A stretch of DNA of 64,000 nucleotides from Dermatemys mawii. Its lineage: Eukaryota; Chordata; Testudines; Dermatemydidae. Below the pieces are notes generated by a model that saw only the letters and a program-made list of their open reading frames with translations, was not told the DNA's origin and made no database searches. The DNA is taken from contig ML677364.1 of the NCBI GenBank assembly GCA_007922305.1, forward strand, positions 13,595,572-13,659,571, in the 5' to 3' direction. The first letter of the stretch is position 1. The number at the start of each line of letters is the position of its first letter. Shown piece by piece: positions 1 through 12,344 of this stretch. Made by a program: the position numbers and the translations under genes.

Positions 1-275
1 GCCAATGGGGGCTGCGGAGCTGGTGCTGGGTGTGAGGGCAGCTCACGGAGCTTCTCTGATTGCTCCTGCACCAAGGTCACAGGGATATGCCGGCCACTTC
101 CAGGAGCTGCATGGAGCCAGGGCAGGCAGAGAGCCTGCCTTAGCCCTTCTGTGCCACCACCCAGACTTTTAATGATCCAGTCAGCAGTGCTGACTGGAGC
201 CACCCGGGTCCCTATTCATCCAGGTATTCCGATCAAAAACCAGATGCCTGGAAGTCCTATATTTGCCACTTTTGC
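1..275. repeat. GC-rich DNA-transposon-like repeat, cut by window edge
   Basis: This GC-rich block, rich in ggagc and gccag words, ends around a 'ccagatgcctggaagtcct' segment and stands out from the AT-rich DNA that follows. I recognise the wording as a repeat common in turtle genomes, probably the end of a non-autonomous DNA transposon. The left part lies outside the window, so termini and orientation cannot be set. No coding frame is supported. Confidence 0.45.
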
Positions 276-1612
276 AGAACAGCAAAAAATTCTGGTATTT
301 AGTTGAAATAAAACAAAAAAAACAACTTTTTTGTCATCCTTTCTATAGTGCAAAAGCTGTCACAGTGCAGTATTCCTGTTGCAGTGAGACAGGAAAAAGT
401 ATTTTCATGAAGTCTCATTTAGGATTTGATGCAAAGCCCATGGAAGTTAATCGAATGCTTCTTATGATTTGTCTGCACTGCAGCTTTAAGCATGTCCCCA
501 GCCCGTGAGACAGAAACATGCTAGCTCTGCTTGAGATAGTGAGCTAAAATATCAGTGAGGACATTGCCGCGTGGGAGGCGGCTTGGTCTAACCATCTGAA
601 CTCAGACCCAGAGGGTTAGGAAAGCTTGGACTGAGACAAATAGCCCAAGTTCCTGCCTATGCTGCAGTGCCCACACTGCTCTTTTCAATGCACCAGTTCA
701 AGCAGAGTTATGTTCACCTGGGCAGTGAGGCATGCTACCAGCTACACTGTGGACATACCCCTGCTGACTTGCCAGGCCTAAAGCTACTGAAAACAGCTTT
801 TTTCTTTTTGTGTGAGAATATTTGTTAATTGCTCATTCCCCTTGATATATTTAACTAGAATTAACCCTACTTTGCTTTTTTGTTGACATTGTCTTTTCCT
901 CTTGAGCCTTGACTCTGAATTTTCTCCACATCCAACACGGGTTTGCTTTTATCCAGAGCAATTTGAGCAGCCCTTTGTGCATCCACATTGACTGATCTGT
1001 ATTTCTTACATTCTTTTCCAAGAGGAAATGTAGTTAGCTGTGCCTTAATCATAGTCTCTTTGAGGATTTGCCAGAATGCTTCCACACTGGTATATTAGAA
1101 TACATTGACCTTGTACATTGGCTTTCTTAATTCACCAGAATTTCATTTCCTGAAATCTAATGTCCTTATACAGCTGCATTATATGATGCTATTCATTATT
1201 ATGATGAATACAAGTATCTCACGGTCACTGCTTCGAAGCTTCCCTCACTCTCAGTCATTTCCTCCCTGTCTGTAAGAAGTGTCTCCTCTTTTTATGGTCT
1301 TTGTTCTTTGGAACACACTATTCGCCTCTGTGTAATTTAGTAACCTTTTTAATGGTGTGTGTTACACCATATATAATTAGATATATAAAATTCCCCATGG
1401 ACCTGACCTCTTTGAACCTGGTTGCAGTTAGCTGGAGTCTTTCCGTTGACTTCAGTGAGCTTTGGGTCAGGCCCATGAAAGCAGTATCTTCCACTAACTC
1501 CATAGGTTAGACTGAAAACTGATTCAAAGGGCTTGCCAACTGCATGTTACTAGGCTGATTAGTTCTAAGAAAGAATCAGCATTTGTCAACAGTTACCACA
1601 TGGAGGAATCTT
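276..1612. other. Non-coding DNA, no gene seen
   Basis: AT-rich DNA with only short chance frames. A piece near 1405-1478 ('ttgacttcagtgagctttgg', then 'gtcaggccc') matches half of a palindromic MITE family also seen near 7.1, 7.7, 12.1 and 26.1 kb. I see nothing else. Confidence 0.5.
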
Positions 1613-1922
1613 AGGTTCAATCTACACTACAATTAAAAAACCTGCAGCACCAAGTCTCAGAGCCCAGGTCAGCTGGTTTGGGTTCACGGGGCTTGGGCTG
1701 TGGGACTAAAAGAAGCAGTGTAGATATTTGGGCTTTGGCTGAAGCCCAGGCTCTGAGATCCGTGTCCCTCGCGGGATCTCAGAACTCAGACTTCAGCCAG
1801 AGCCTTGAACATCTATACTGCAATTATATAGCCCTGCAGCCCAACCCTTATAAGGCCAAGTTAACTGAGCTGGACCAGACATGACTGTGCCGTATGTCTT
1901 TTACTGCAATATAGACATACAC
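1613..1922. mobile_element. Palindromic MITE
   Basis: The two ends form diverged inverted arms: 'tctacactacaattaaaaaa' near the left end pairs with the 'ttttactgcaatatagacat' region at the right end. The middle is GC-rich and itself partly palindromic ('gggctttggctgaagccc'). It belongs to the same family as the element at 2989-3267, since the inner words (cccaggtcagctg, gggcttgggctg) recur there. A non-autonomous DNA transposon is the best reading; the open frame inside it is fortuitous. Confidence 0.65.
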
Positions 1923-2988
1923 CGAGACGGCAACAGTTTCCTCCTTTAATTAGTTAGGAGTTATTTATGCAGGTATTTCCAACACACTTTCCTCCATAAT
2001 GTTTATGTGCTATGTGTCTGTAGAAATTACTGACAAAAGCTGGCATTCTAGTGGCATCTATTGTTCTATTTTGGCACTGATGAGGATTGGTTCATTGAAT
2101 GTCCCTCTGCACTATGTAGGTTTGTAGTGATAAGTCCATATGTTTTGTTTTGTTTTAATTACCTTTGTTGTTGTACAGTCAGGGCAGAAGGTATTTATGC
2201 AAAGGAATAGAGACAATTATTTTAGCTTGATAATGTCATAAGTGAACAGAGGAAACTGGGAAATTGGAAAATACTCCATATTTCTATGGACAGATAAACC
2301 AAAGCCAGTGTTGCTTCTTATTTTTTTTATCAATGCAAAGTCAAAACAAAAAATAAGCATTTGCTATAAACCAAACAGCTCATTAGCAACGTTGAACTAA
2401 CAAAGTTGCTAACAAAGAAAACAGCAACTAGCATTTAACTAGCAAAGAAGATACATAAATACATTCTTTAGATTAATAGAAGAGGTGATCCTATTACTGA
2501 TCTACTTGATTGAACTGGAAAACCAATTAAAACTCTCCAGTAGACTTGGTTAGTATAGTATGGAATAGTATAGCCTAAACAAGCTGAATATGAATCAAAA
2601 GAATTGAACTCATACTTAGAGATTTAGGCAATGTCTCCCATAAGCTAGTGCTCTTGGAGCCCAGTCATCAGAGTAGAAATAATAAGGGCTGGCCAGTGCC
2701 AATGGATAGCTTGTATTCTCAGGGCTTGTCCTTGGAACAAGGACAGCTGGAAGGGATTGTCAAACACCCCATAGTGCAGGAGCTTGGGTCTTGGAGCGGG
2801 GAAAGAGACAATCCAGAAATAGCTGTCCCAGAAAGTATCAAACAATTTGCCTAAACCTCTCTCACCTTCCAGCTAGCAGTTCATTTGCTGCCAGAAGCGA
2901 TAAACTGTCTGAATTTCCTCTCCCTAGAGACTGAAACATGCACCCACAAGTTCCACTTCCAATAAAACATGCTTTTGCAAGGCACCTA
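1923..2988. other. Unique AT-rich DNA
   Basis: No gene, RNA or clear repeat recognised. Both strands carry only short chance frames around 2645-2854. Confidence 0.5.
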
Positions 2989-3267
2989 TGATATGTCTAC
3001 ACAGGGATAAAAGACCTACAGCTAGCCCAAGTCAGCTGACTTGTGCTCATAGAGCTCAGGCTGAGGGGCTAAACATTGCTGGGTAGATCTTTGGGTTCAG
3101 GCACGAGCTCTGGGGCCATCCACCTTTGCAGGGTCCCAGAACTTGCGTGCCAGCCCGAGCCTGAACTTCTTCACAGCAATTTTGCAGCCACAGAGCCTGA
3201 ATCCTCCAAGTCCAGGTTCGCTGACTTGGGCCAGCTGCAAGTTTTTTATCTGTGTGTAGACATATCC
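2989..3267. mobile_element. Palindromic MITE with long inverted arms
   Basis: The termini 'gatatgtctacaca' and 'tgtgtagacatatc' are exact reverse complements. The match continues inward with few changes for more than 50 bp (left arm ataaaagacctacagctagc, right arm the complement of ataaaaaacttgcagctggc). The core is GC-rich. This is a textbook non-autonomous DNA transposon and a sister copy of the one at 1613-1922. The 3-bp flanks (cta and ttg) do not match, so no target duplication is preserved. Confidence 0.75.
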
Positions 3268-5960
3268 TTGCTCTATGCACTACTCCCTATACCAACACTA
3301 ACCTGCATCTGTTTCTTACCCCTCCCACAGCAATGACAAGCGCTCTCGCAGAGCCTCCCTAGCCCTATTCCAAAAATTGAGGGGGAAAAAAGGTTCAGCC
3401 CAAATGGAGTGTAATTCTCCTCCCAAACTAACCCCAAGAACTATACTAGTATTTTATACAAAGTGAGCTAGCTTCAACAGGAAAGACAGAAAGAAGCCAT
3501 TCCAGAGTACCCTATAGCCCAATAGCTAGGGGTGTCATCTGCAATGGAGGACTACCAAGTTCAAATTTTTACTAAATTGTTTATTAAGTTCTCCATACAC
3601 AATGAAACCGCTTCAACATGACAATTTGAAAATTGCTCATAGGAGGAGATCTCACAGCCTAGAGCCCGCCTAAATTCAATCCTTGCTCCACATCACATAG
3701 AAGAGGGAAAGAGGTGAGTATTCTAATCAGTGGATAAAGCCATCTCTCACCAACATTGTGAATAGTTCCTAAGTCCTCCCAGGCATTATTTGGCAAATTC
3801 ATGTCAAATTTACGAATAGTTTTAGATCAGCTAAACCTTTATTTTTCTGCAAGTAAATTAAGAATCTGGAAAATTTCACCCTGTTCTAATCCTATGCTTA
3901 TTTCTATCTTTTTTCATAACATTTTATTTTTTATAGAAGGGACAACTGTCAACAGCAGCAAGTTCTTCTGTTGCTATTGGTAGACTACTTAATTTGTTAA
4001 TATGCTTTGGAGAAAAAAAATAGAATTTTCATTTAAATACTATATTAGTTATTGGCTTTAGCATTTCACTGGAGATCTGTCCATTAGTGAATCATGAGAG
4101 CTAAATGAGATATTAATTTCTATTTCAGCTGCCTGTTGAAATATTATTGTGTGTTTTACAGGAATGCATGAGTACCATGGCAGGTACCAATTAAAAATGT
4201 TGAGTTTCATTTATAGTTCTTTGTAGTCAAAGGAAAACACATAGTATAAGGATATTTTAGGCTACACATTTCTAAGTGGCTGATTTGTGTCTGTATTGTG
4301 CTGTATAATTTTAATTAAAAATTCTGAGTTCCCTTGATTTCTACAAAGTATATTTGTGGGGCTCTATTGAATTTGTTATCAAGAAGTAAACTAAGATATG
4401 TGTTTTGAAATAAGATTTCAAATAAAGTAAGAACTGTGTGCTTGTCACTTACAGATGATAGGAAGAGCACTGCAATAATTTTTGAGGGAAGCCTAGAAAC
4501 CCCCATTCAGATGCAACTCCTGCATCACATGATTGTAATTTGATTTTCTGGGATATCCAGCAGACATTGGGTGTAGGAATGATCACAAAGTTCTCTTGGG
4601 TATAGGATTGATCCACAAAGTTCTCCAGACATCACTTGGACTATTTTCCTACTCCTGGCCGACCAAGGGTTGTAAGGCTGAATGCCTCCTTGTCTTATAC
4701 TGCAAAATCAACTCTCCCCAGCAAGACAATCTGCATAATGGCCAGCACCTTTATGTTGCTTTCTCTCAGAACTATCAACAGTGTATTCACACTAGTTACC
4801 AGTTAACACAGAGCTCCATCTAAGCAATCACATTTATTCTTAAGGTAAAAGCATTACAGATAAAGAATATATTAAACAATAAATATTCCTATGTGCATGC
4901 TAAATCCATCAGTCTTCTGAGGCCTACTAGGCCAAAGTATTTCCAACCCTTCTGCAAGGGTTGGGGTCCACCATGGACATAATGATGTGTCTATTTGCTA
5001 AATCAAAAAGAAGGTCTTGAGTCAATTTAAACCCACCCTTTTTATATTAAAAGGATTTTCTGCTGGTCTCTGTAAATCCCAGTTTGAATCAGTATTTGCA
5101 CGTATCTCTGGGAGTGATATTTTTGTAGAAGTGTTTACAACTTCACCTTAGTCATCTCCTACTCTTCTTAGTTCTGGTAACCCTTCTCCCCCACAGCCCA
5201 CAGTGATACATAATACAATATAGTCCGCAATGTATGGGATTACAATATCTGTCATATGCTCAAATCCCATTGCCTTGGTTAGAAGGTTAAAGTGTTCAGC
5301 AATTCCATGAAGCATGTCAGACCCTTTTAGAACTCATCCCTCTTTCTGACTATGCAGGAAAAATGACAAGTGAAAATATATATTTCCACATTTTTTCTCA
5401 TGTTTTCTGAAGGATAGGCAGTTTATACTCCAAACATTTCCAAATTTCAATTGGGCAGTAGTTGTATTTTGACTATTTCAGACCCTGCTTGCGGTTTCCA
5501 GTGAATATGGTTTCCTCTTTCTCTGCCCTATATGTCTAGATTTGAGATTCTTCTGGATGAAGAAATCAGTGTATAGTTATTATTATTATAAAATGATTAA
5601 TTGAAAGGAAAATGTCAAATACCTATTTAAAATTATTTATACTCACCAATTTTTGCAATAATTTCTCATATGCTTGAAAATAAAATGCATTTAGTTACCA
5701 ATTGGTCTGTCCATTAGGAAATCAGAAGTTTTCCAGTGGAGCTGAAATTAACATGGCCATTTCCTTCTAGTATTAGTTATGCACTACAGCTACTGTGGAA
5801 CCAGCAGAAGGACCACAAGCAATAAATGTTTGCTTATTCGTAACTGCCATCTTTCTTCTCCCTCCCATGATAAGGGAATGGGTAATACTCCATGTCAGTA
5901 CAAGTAATCATTGTCTGAGGAAGGATGGACACAAAACACTAGATCCACTAGGTTTTAGGT
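3268..5960. other. Unique AT-rich DNA with a small tandem duplication
   Basis: No gene or known repeat seen. At about 4568-4626 a unit of roughly 30 bp occurs twice (gtgtaggaatgatcacaaag, then gtataggattgatccacaaa, each followed by gttctc), a diverged local duplication. Frames in this stretch are short and have no recognisable domain. Confidence 0.5.
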
Positions 5961-5964
5961 TTTT

Positions 5965-5988
5965 CCCTTTCTTTCTTTCTTTCTCCCT
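5965..5988 (+). repeat. (CTTT)n microsatellite
   Basis: Short run of ctttctttctttctttct in AT-rich DNA. Confidence 0.8.
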
Positions 5989-6238
5989 GAATGTTTACAT
6001 TGGCTCACATGTGGTATTAATTAGCAGTTATTTTTTAACTGTCAGATGTCTTCAGACTTTTATCTATCAGGTTTATAATACATCTGTCATATACAGGAGA
6101 TTATATTAATCTTTCTTATAATCTGAATCAAGGTTTGTAACTTTCATCATATTGTTCCAAGATCAAGAAAACCAATCTATAAGCATTGATTGGATCCTTC
6201 CTAGATAAGACTGGATTGAGTTAAAAAGAATAATTCCA

Positions 6239-6307
6239 CTGACTATAATTTGGGAAAAACTAGTTTGGGAAAAACTATTTGCTGACTATAATTTGGGAAA
6301 AACTAGT
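6239..6307 (+). repeat. 43-bp local duplication
   Basis: The word 'ctgactataatttgggaaaa' followed by actagt occurs at 6239 and again at 6282, so the unit is 43 bp. 'ttgggaaaaact' also occurs a third time between them. This looks like a recent slippage or replication duplication. Confidence 0.8.
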
Positions 6308-7020
6308 CCTTTCTTCCTGTGCAAAATGTAGAGCTGGTCAAGTATTGCCAAAAAACTAGAATCTGTATACACTAATTCCAAATCGGAATGGATATTTGTG
6401 CACGTGAGTTTGTGGGGTAGATCTCTGTGTCTTTGCAATATTCCAGGTGAAGAGAACGGAGCTCCAGGTTAACACAGAGATCCACTTGGACAGATCCTGT
6501 TATTGGATCTGGCCCTTATTCATCAGCATTCATACAAGCAGGCTTTTGTTGACACTAATGTTTCAGAAATACCTGTTCTTTGGGTACATTTATATGCAAT
6601 CAAAGGTTTTATCTCTATATGTCATTTCTAATTTTTGTTATTCTCCGATCCAAATATCTTTGTAATTTAACTGAAAGCATAAACAACTTAGTGTATAGAT
6701 GAAGTGAACAATTTCACAAACACCCCATTGGCTTAAATTTGTTCACATAAACTATTCATCAACTACTGATGAAGGAGCAGGAGTCAGGATTTGTTTTTGA
6801 ATGACTCACAAACAGAGAAAGGGCTACATTTGTCAGATAATTTATTGGGGTAGTGGGGAGGTTGACTAGCTAAAGCTACCAACTAACTATGACCCCTATG
6901 ACTTCAGGCCATAACTGACTTGCCTATGATCTGTGACAGAGTCAAAGGTCCTGGTTCTTAGCTTCTGTCATGATGATTCTTCCTGTTCATTCTTAACTAA
7001 ACAGCATACAACTTTTGCAG
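6308..7020. other. Unique AT-rich DNA
   Basis: Nothing recognised. Frames are short and chance-like. Confidence 0.45.
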
Positions 7021-7140
7021 TGAGAGCCTGATCCAAAGTTTATATAAATATTTTATAGAATATATTTATAATTTATAGAAATAGAAAGTTTATAGAAAAA
7101 CTCCCATTGACAACAGTGGGCTTTAGATCAGCCCATTAAC
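7021..7140. mobile_element. Palindromic MITE, 'gcctgatccaaag' family
   Basis: It starts with 'gagcctgatccaaagttt' and ends with 'agtgggctttagatcagccc', near reverse complements. 'ctcccattgacaacagtggg' is the internal symmetrical part. An AT-rich stretch of repeated 'tttatagaa' words has expanded inside the left arm. Relatives lie at about 1405-1478, 7620-7735, 12108-12160 and 26052-26122. Confidence 0.55.
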
Positions 7141-7619
7141 AAATTACAAGTGCTGTGAACACCAGCCTCACTAGCAAGACATCAATCAACAACTACATTG
7201 GCAGAGGCAGGAGTGATCAGAATTGCAGATCTGCTCAATATTCAACTTTGCCTCATTATCTGTTTAATAGATGTACTGAACGAAGCACAGATCATTAATA
7301 AAAATGTATTCTTCAGTGTAGTATCTATAAGGTCTGTTACAATGTGTATTTTAGCCTGCCTGTTGCTTGGGGACAGAACAACACCTGCGAGTCACTGTCA
7401 GAGAGGACAATGCTTGTGAGTCACTGTTAGCAGAGGACTATCCAGCCCCATAAAACTCCATCTGGTTTTATCTGCCATCACCACAGCAGATGGCTCAGCC
7501 AGGCCGCCTTGATCCAGAGGTCCTCTAAGGAAAATGTCAAACTTCATTTCAAATTTCTGACTAACATTTTGGCTCAGTAAGGTGTCCATCTAATTCCCAG
7601 CTGTGTCCCAGTATTGTAC
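7141..7619. other. Non-coding DNA, nothing recognised
   Basis: Contains a short direct duplication: 'gcgagtcactgtcagagaggacaa' like words at 7388-7411 recur as gtgagtcactgttagcagagga at 7415-7436. No gene supported. Confidence 0.45.
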
Positions 7620-7735
7620 TTTTAATTTGGACAGTTAGTCCTCACAATCATAATAACATTCATTCCTAATAGAAAATCAATGGAAAGATTCCCACTGATT
7701 TTAATGAATTTTGGATTCAGTCCACAGTGAGGAAT
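7620..7735. mobile_element. Palindromic MITE, same family as 7.1 kb
   Basis: Diverged inverted arms surround the 'aatcaatggaaagattccca' core, and 'ttttggattcagtcc' is the right terminus. It is the same non-autonomous family as the element at 7021-7140, more decayed. Confidence 0.45.
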
Positions 7736-8372
7736 ACCAGGAAAAGGATGAATAACCAGGGAGTTTAAGGTTCCCCAAAGAACACATGATAAGACTTTGG
7801 CTAACTGCCTTGTCATAACCAGTTTCCACATTATCTTTCAGTATGGATACATAATGGTTTGCTTTTTTTCATAGGCTAGTATCTTTATTTCTAAGCAAAA
7901 TTTTGCAAAAATGTCAAATGTACTAATCTATTATTACAGATGGTGCTGGTAGCACCAACTATTATTAACATTGCCTGACACTTCTCTTTCTAAGATCCTG
8001 TATTCATTTGTTTATAACTTTGCCAAATTCTATTTATTTGGACTGGAATTTCCCATGTTGGTTGTCTTTTTTATGTTAGTTTCTGAGAGAGAGTCAGATT
8101 TATTTTTTTTGTTTCTTCATTAGTTTTTGTTTTGTCATTTTTAAAATTAGCCATGATACTTAAAATTTGGCAGGGAAGTGGCCTTTCTGTCAGGAAGGTG
8201 CTTTTTCCAGCCCTGTGAAAATATGCTTAAATTTGATCAAGTTTTAAGACTTTAAAATATCATACTCCACACATACTCAGAGATGTACCAACAACCTTTA
8301 CTCTGGCATTTCCTAACTTTTGAGTGCAGGACTTCTCTACAGTATATATTAAGTTTAGAAAAGCCCTTTAAA
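7736..8372. other. Unique AT-rich DNA
   Basis: No gene or repeat recognised. Confidence 0.45.
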
Positions 8373-9515
8373 TGTAAGCAGAGTCAGAATGGGCTCTACC
8401 TTGACATCTGGTGGTGAGTGGTGGAAAAGGACTTTGGGGCTAGTCTCATTTGCATGGGCTCACCCACCCCACCTAGCATGATAGGACTGTTTGCTCAAAT
8501 GGTCATTTTGGGTGCTGTGGGGTCCCCAGTCTCTTTGTTATTGGGGCAGGATGAATAAAGTAGTTGTTATTCTGGTGATGTGAATCAAGGACAGTAGAAC
8601 TGTACCTAGCATTTTATGACTTGCCCTCAACTACGTAGCACTTGCTAGGCAAGGGGCATGGGTTCCAAAACTCAGTGAATTGAGAGAGGCTGGGGACAGG
8701 CACTTGTACCTTGTGATGTGGGCCCCAAATGCCAATTGCACCTCTTACTCCTCTCTCCACTGTGGATATCAGAGCTAATTTTGATTCTATTAGGAGTCTG
8801 GTCACAGGCTGCTGAGCTGAATTCACTTTGAGCTAATGGTGCACCAGTGCTGAGGCTTCCCGCTAAATAGCTGAAACTACTGAGTGCTGTGTTAAGTAGT
8901 GGGGGCCTGAAGATATATTGCTGAGTGACTGGTGGAGTGGAGCAGTTTGTGGGATGGTGAGCGGAGCTGAGCAGCTGGTGGAACGGAGCAGCTCGTGGGA
9001 TGGCTGGCAGAGCGGAGCAGCTCATGGTGAAGGCTACAGCAGAGTCCCGCAGAGAGGTGGGGTGATCGGCCTTGGACCATATAAAGTGCTCCTGGAGTGG
9101 GGGCAAAACTCTGCAGATGAACTTTTGAACTCTGGGGCTCCACTGACCAGAGACTTTTGGGTTGCTGGACTTTTGGGTTTTGGGACTCAAAAACCAAAGG
9201 GAAAGGACACAGCCCATTTGCTTTGCGGGGTGGGTCTTCTGGTTCATGGTTTGTATTATGAATCCTGTTTGTGGTGTTTCCCTAATATAATGCTGCATTG
9301 TTTCTCTCTGTTATTAAAAGGCTTTTGGTACACTCAGACTCCGTGCTTGCAAGAGGGGAAGTATTGCCTCTTAGAGGCACCCAGAGTGGGGGTATGTGGT
9401 TGTCCCAGGTTGTTCCAGGTCACTGGATGGGGGCTCGAGCCGGTTTTGCATTGTGTTATTGGAATGGAACCCCTAGATACTGACCCAAGCCAACTCTGAC
9501 GGGCAGAAGGGTTAC
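8373..9515 (+). mobile_element. Solo LTR, TG...CA ends, 4-bp duplication TAAA
   Basis: The block begins TGTAA and ends TTACA, giving perfect 5-bp inverted LTR ends over 1143 bp, and is flanked by TAAA at 8369-8372 and 9516-9519. Inside are a TATA-like 'catataaag' near 9078, a candidate polyadenylation word 'attaaaa' near 9312, and short degenerate ggagcag repeats at 8935-9030. A diverged relative lies at 26295-27554: both share 'gtgcttgcaag', an 'acccctagatac'-like word and a 'ggcagaag' 3' end. No coding domain flanks it, so a solo LTR left by recombination is the best reading. Ty3/gypsy or an endogenous retrovirus are both possible owners. Long frames on both strands here are not genes. Confidence 0.75.
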
Positions 9516-10414
9516 ATAAAAATTATCTAAGCACAATAAAAATCTAAAAAGAAATCAAACTGGTAAACCATTCCCTCACCCCACTCCCCCACATACATTT
9601 AGATCTTAACATAAGTTAAATAGAAGTTTGTCGAACTTTTCGAAATGTATTGACCAAAGACAAGCAAGAGAATATTTCAAATGAATTTTTTTTTGTAAAA
9701 TTTATAAGTATTTAAAATTTACAGAGGCTTAGAATGAAACAATTTATTTAAGCACAACCTCAAAGACACTGGCTTGACGTTATAATACTAATATAATTTA
9801 AGATTCTGTTTGTTTATTTCTGACTGGTAACATCTGGGGGAATTACACTAATCAAGCTAAATGTAATATCTGTTAACTTAACATTTTTAGATCAACAGGG
9901 AGGTTGATACCAAATCTGCATATAGATAAGCATTAGATAGATGAGAAATTAATCCATATTTACATAAGTTAAAGAGCATCTTAGATTCATTATAAACATG
10001 TTTATTTGTAAATAAAGACATTTTAGTCCCCTGAGCTAACATAAGTTGACTAATTACTTTCAACTAATATTCAGAACAGTGGTGAATACTCTGTTGCCTT
10101 TCAAAATTAAAATCAGCTTTCTAATTTCAACCTCATAACAGCAGCATTTCTTCATTCATTTCATTTTGCTAATTATCATGGGGGATATTTTAAGGCACAA
10201 ATGGGAGTTGAACACCCAGTTGCATTGACTTTCCATAGGATTTGGTATCTAGTTGCCTTTTATGCCTTTCTGCTGTGTTATTGTATTTTGTTTTGTTTTT
10301 ATGTTGTCAGTGTTTTGTGCCTTTGAAAGTCTCTCCCCAGAATACCAAAAAAACTCTGTTAGATGTGGCTGTCGCAACAGCTATTTCCAATTGAATCCAT
10401 TCTCATTCACTGGC
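9516..10414. other. Unique AT-rich DNA
   Basis: No gene or repeat recognised. Confidence 0.5.
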
Positions 10415-10416
10415 AG

Positions 10417-10501
<85 letters not shown>
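10415..10501 (+). repeat. (GATA)n microsatellite, about 21 units
   Basis: Uninterrupted run of gata units; a (TATC)n array at 22109-22174 is the same motif in the opposite orientation. GATA tracts of this kind are known as Bkm-type repeats in reptiles. Confidence 0.97.
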
Positions 10502-10610
10502 CTTATTTTGGTTTATTTCTTTTCTGTTGTATAACTGGAACTGAAACAATTATGAATAAAGAATTTGACATACAAATATTTGTTACCAAGAAAGATTAAT
10601 TATTGTTTGC

Positions 10611-10701
10611 AGTGTTATTCTAGCCATGTTAGCCCCAGGATGTTAGAGACACAAGGTGGGTGAGGTAATATCTTTTACTGGACCAGCTTCTGTCTTGTCT
10701 C
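10611..10701 (+). mobile_element. Penelope-like element end (probable)
   Basis: The stretch containing 'gccatgttagccccaggatg' and 'gtgaggtaatatcttttact' matches, in reverse complement, the piece at 25225-25412 ('aaaagatattagtacttcac', 'taggaccaacacagctacaa'). I recall this sequence as a terminal part of abundant turtle Penelope/Neptune-like retroelements. No reverse transcriptase is present. Confidence 0.5.
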
Positions 10702-12107
10702 ATTAAAGATGGATTACAAATATAGCATTTTAATCATGTCCTATAATGTCTGGGTACTAGCAGTCACCTCTTCAAGTCTTCCCACCACTCTTACTTTTTT
10801 TAACATGGATTATTATGAGAAATGCATATATTTTACTGGGATGGTTCTTTAATTGAATTACTACATATCTCATGTTTTTGAAACCATTGCATATACCGTT
10901 AAAGGTTGAAACCCTGCCAGTACTAGTTGCCAATATAACAGCAGCCACAGTTTTAAGTGTTGTAAAAAAGGTATTTTCCTGCCAAGGAACCAGAAATAGG
11001 GACAATTACATCTGAAAGCAGGATGAGATTTTTAACAGACCTACTTCCCCACTGAAAAAATGGAGTTTGATAAAAGATTTTTCACATGATGTCATTTTTG
11101 ACAAAAAATTGATTTCATTTCAAATTTTCTAGCAAAAAATAATAATTAAAAAAACTGAGTAAAATTTTTTAACCAGAATTTTAGTTTGATTTTTTTTACA
11201 GGAAAAGAAATGATTGCTGTGTAAATGTATAGTATTAATTATTAAGTTAATATAGCTATTGAATATTGTTTTTAAAGTCTACATAGTTCAAAGACTGGAT
11301 AACTCAGGGAATTATTAATGAGTGAAATAGTTTAGCACTTTTTTATTTTACTCCAGATTTTGTGATTCGTGTCTGCACATCTTTGCCATCTAATGGCCAT
11401 ATGGAAGGCTCAGTGAAGGTCCCAGTAAACCAGTGTTCATATAGAAAACACTTGCAACAACAAAACTACTGAGGTCTATTTCAGCAGAAGAGAGAAAGAA
11501 TGACCAAGTTTAGAGCTTGTACTATCATCTCTTCCATAGCAAAGATCTCTCAGGTGTATTGTTGCGTCCCTTTAGTCCACAATGCTAGAACTTGAGATCC
11601 TCTGTGTTCCTGCAAGTAAGTCTACTGAATGAGTTGTTAGAGTGTGGAGCAGATTGCTGGAGAAATGTTACATATACAAATAATATAATTATACCTATGT
11701 ATACCAGAGTGGGTTTACTTCCACAAGACACTACATCAGGATAGAGACAAAGTTGCAGGACAATGTGGGGAAAATTACACAGCTGTTGCCTGTATTCTAT
11801 CGTCTCTGTGGATAAACATAAGATATTATTTTCTAGTCTTTTCAATTTGAGAACTACTATGACCACCAAACTCTTTCACATTCATGCTCTTAAATGGTGA
11901 ATCTTTGTGTGACTTAATGTAATCTGATAAATCCTTGAGAGAATAAAAGTTTCCTTATCATACCTCGTTAAACACAAGAAAGTTGCTGATCATGTTTTAT
12001 TTACTTTAAATGTTTCAGAACCATAAAGCTATGTCCATAGGTGGCCTGCTTCAGATATTTTCATCCTCCCTCTCTACCTTCTTTTCTACTGTTGTTAAAC
12101 TCATGTA
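10702..12107. other. Unique AT-rich DNA
   Basis: No gene or repeat recognised. The minus-strand frame near 11585-11869 shows no domain I know. Confidence 0.5.
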
Positions 12108-12160
12108 GGCCCTGATCCAAAGCCCATTGAAATCAATGAAAACTCAGTGGTTTCATATCA
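12108..12160 (+). mobile_element. Half of a palindromic MITE
   Basis: 'aggccctgatccaaagccca' and ttgaaatcaatg are one arm of the same palindromic family as the 7.0-kb element. The other arm is not seen. Confidence 0.45.
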
Positions 12161-12344
12161 AGACCAAGATGAATATTGTATTCAATTAGACTATAAACCC
12201 AATGGAGGAGAGATGATATCTTACTGTGTGTTCATACACTATAGAGTCTCTGTTCTAAATGGGACTAAATGTATTCCAAGTAATCAATAATACTAATGCA
12301 CCTTTCTATACTACATTTGACCCACATCTCACAAATACTGAATT

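Noticed and set aside
5795..6109. 104-codon plus frame with hydrophobic stretches
   Set aside because: No splice context, no domain, AT-rich codons typical of chance; insufficient to call a gene.
8672..9298. 208-codon minus-strand frame, the longest uninterrupted frame in known sequence
   Set aside because: It lies antisense within the solo LTR, has no recognisable domain, and several overlapping frames on both strands show compositional bias.
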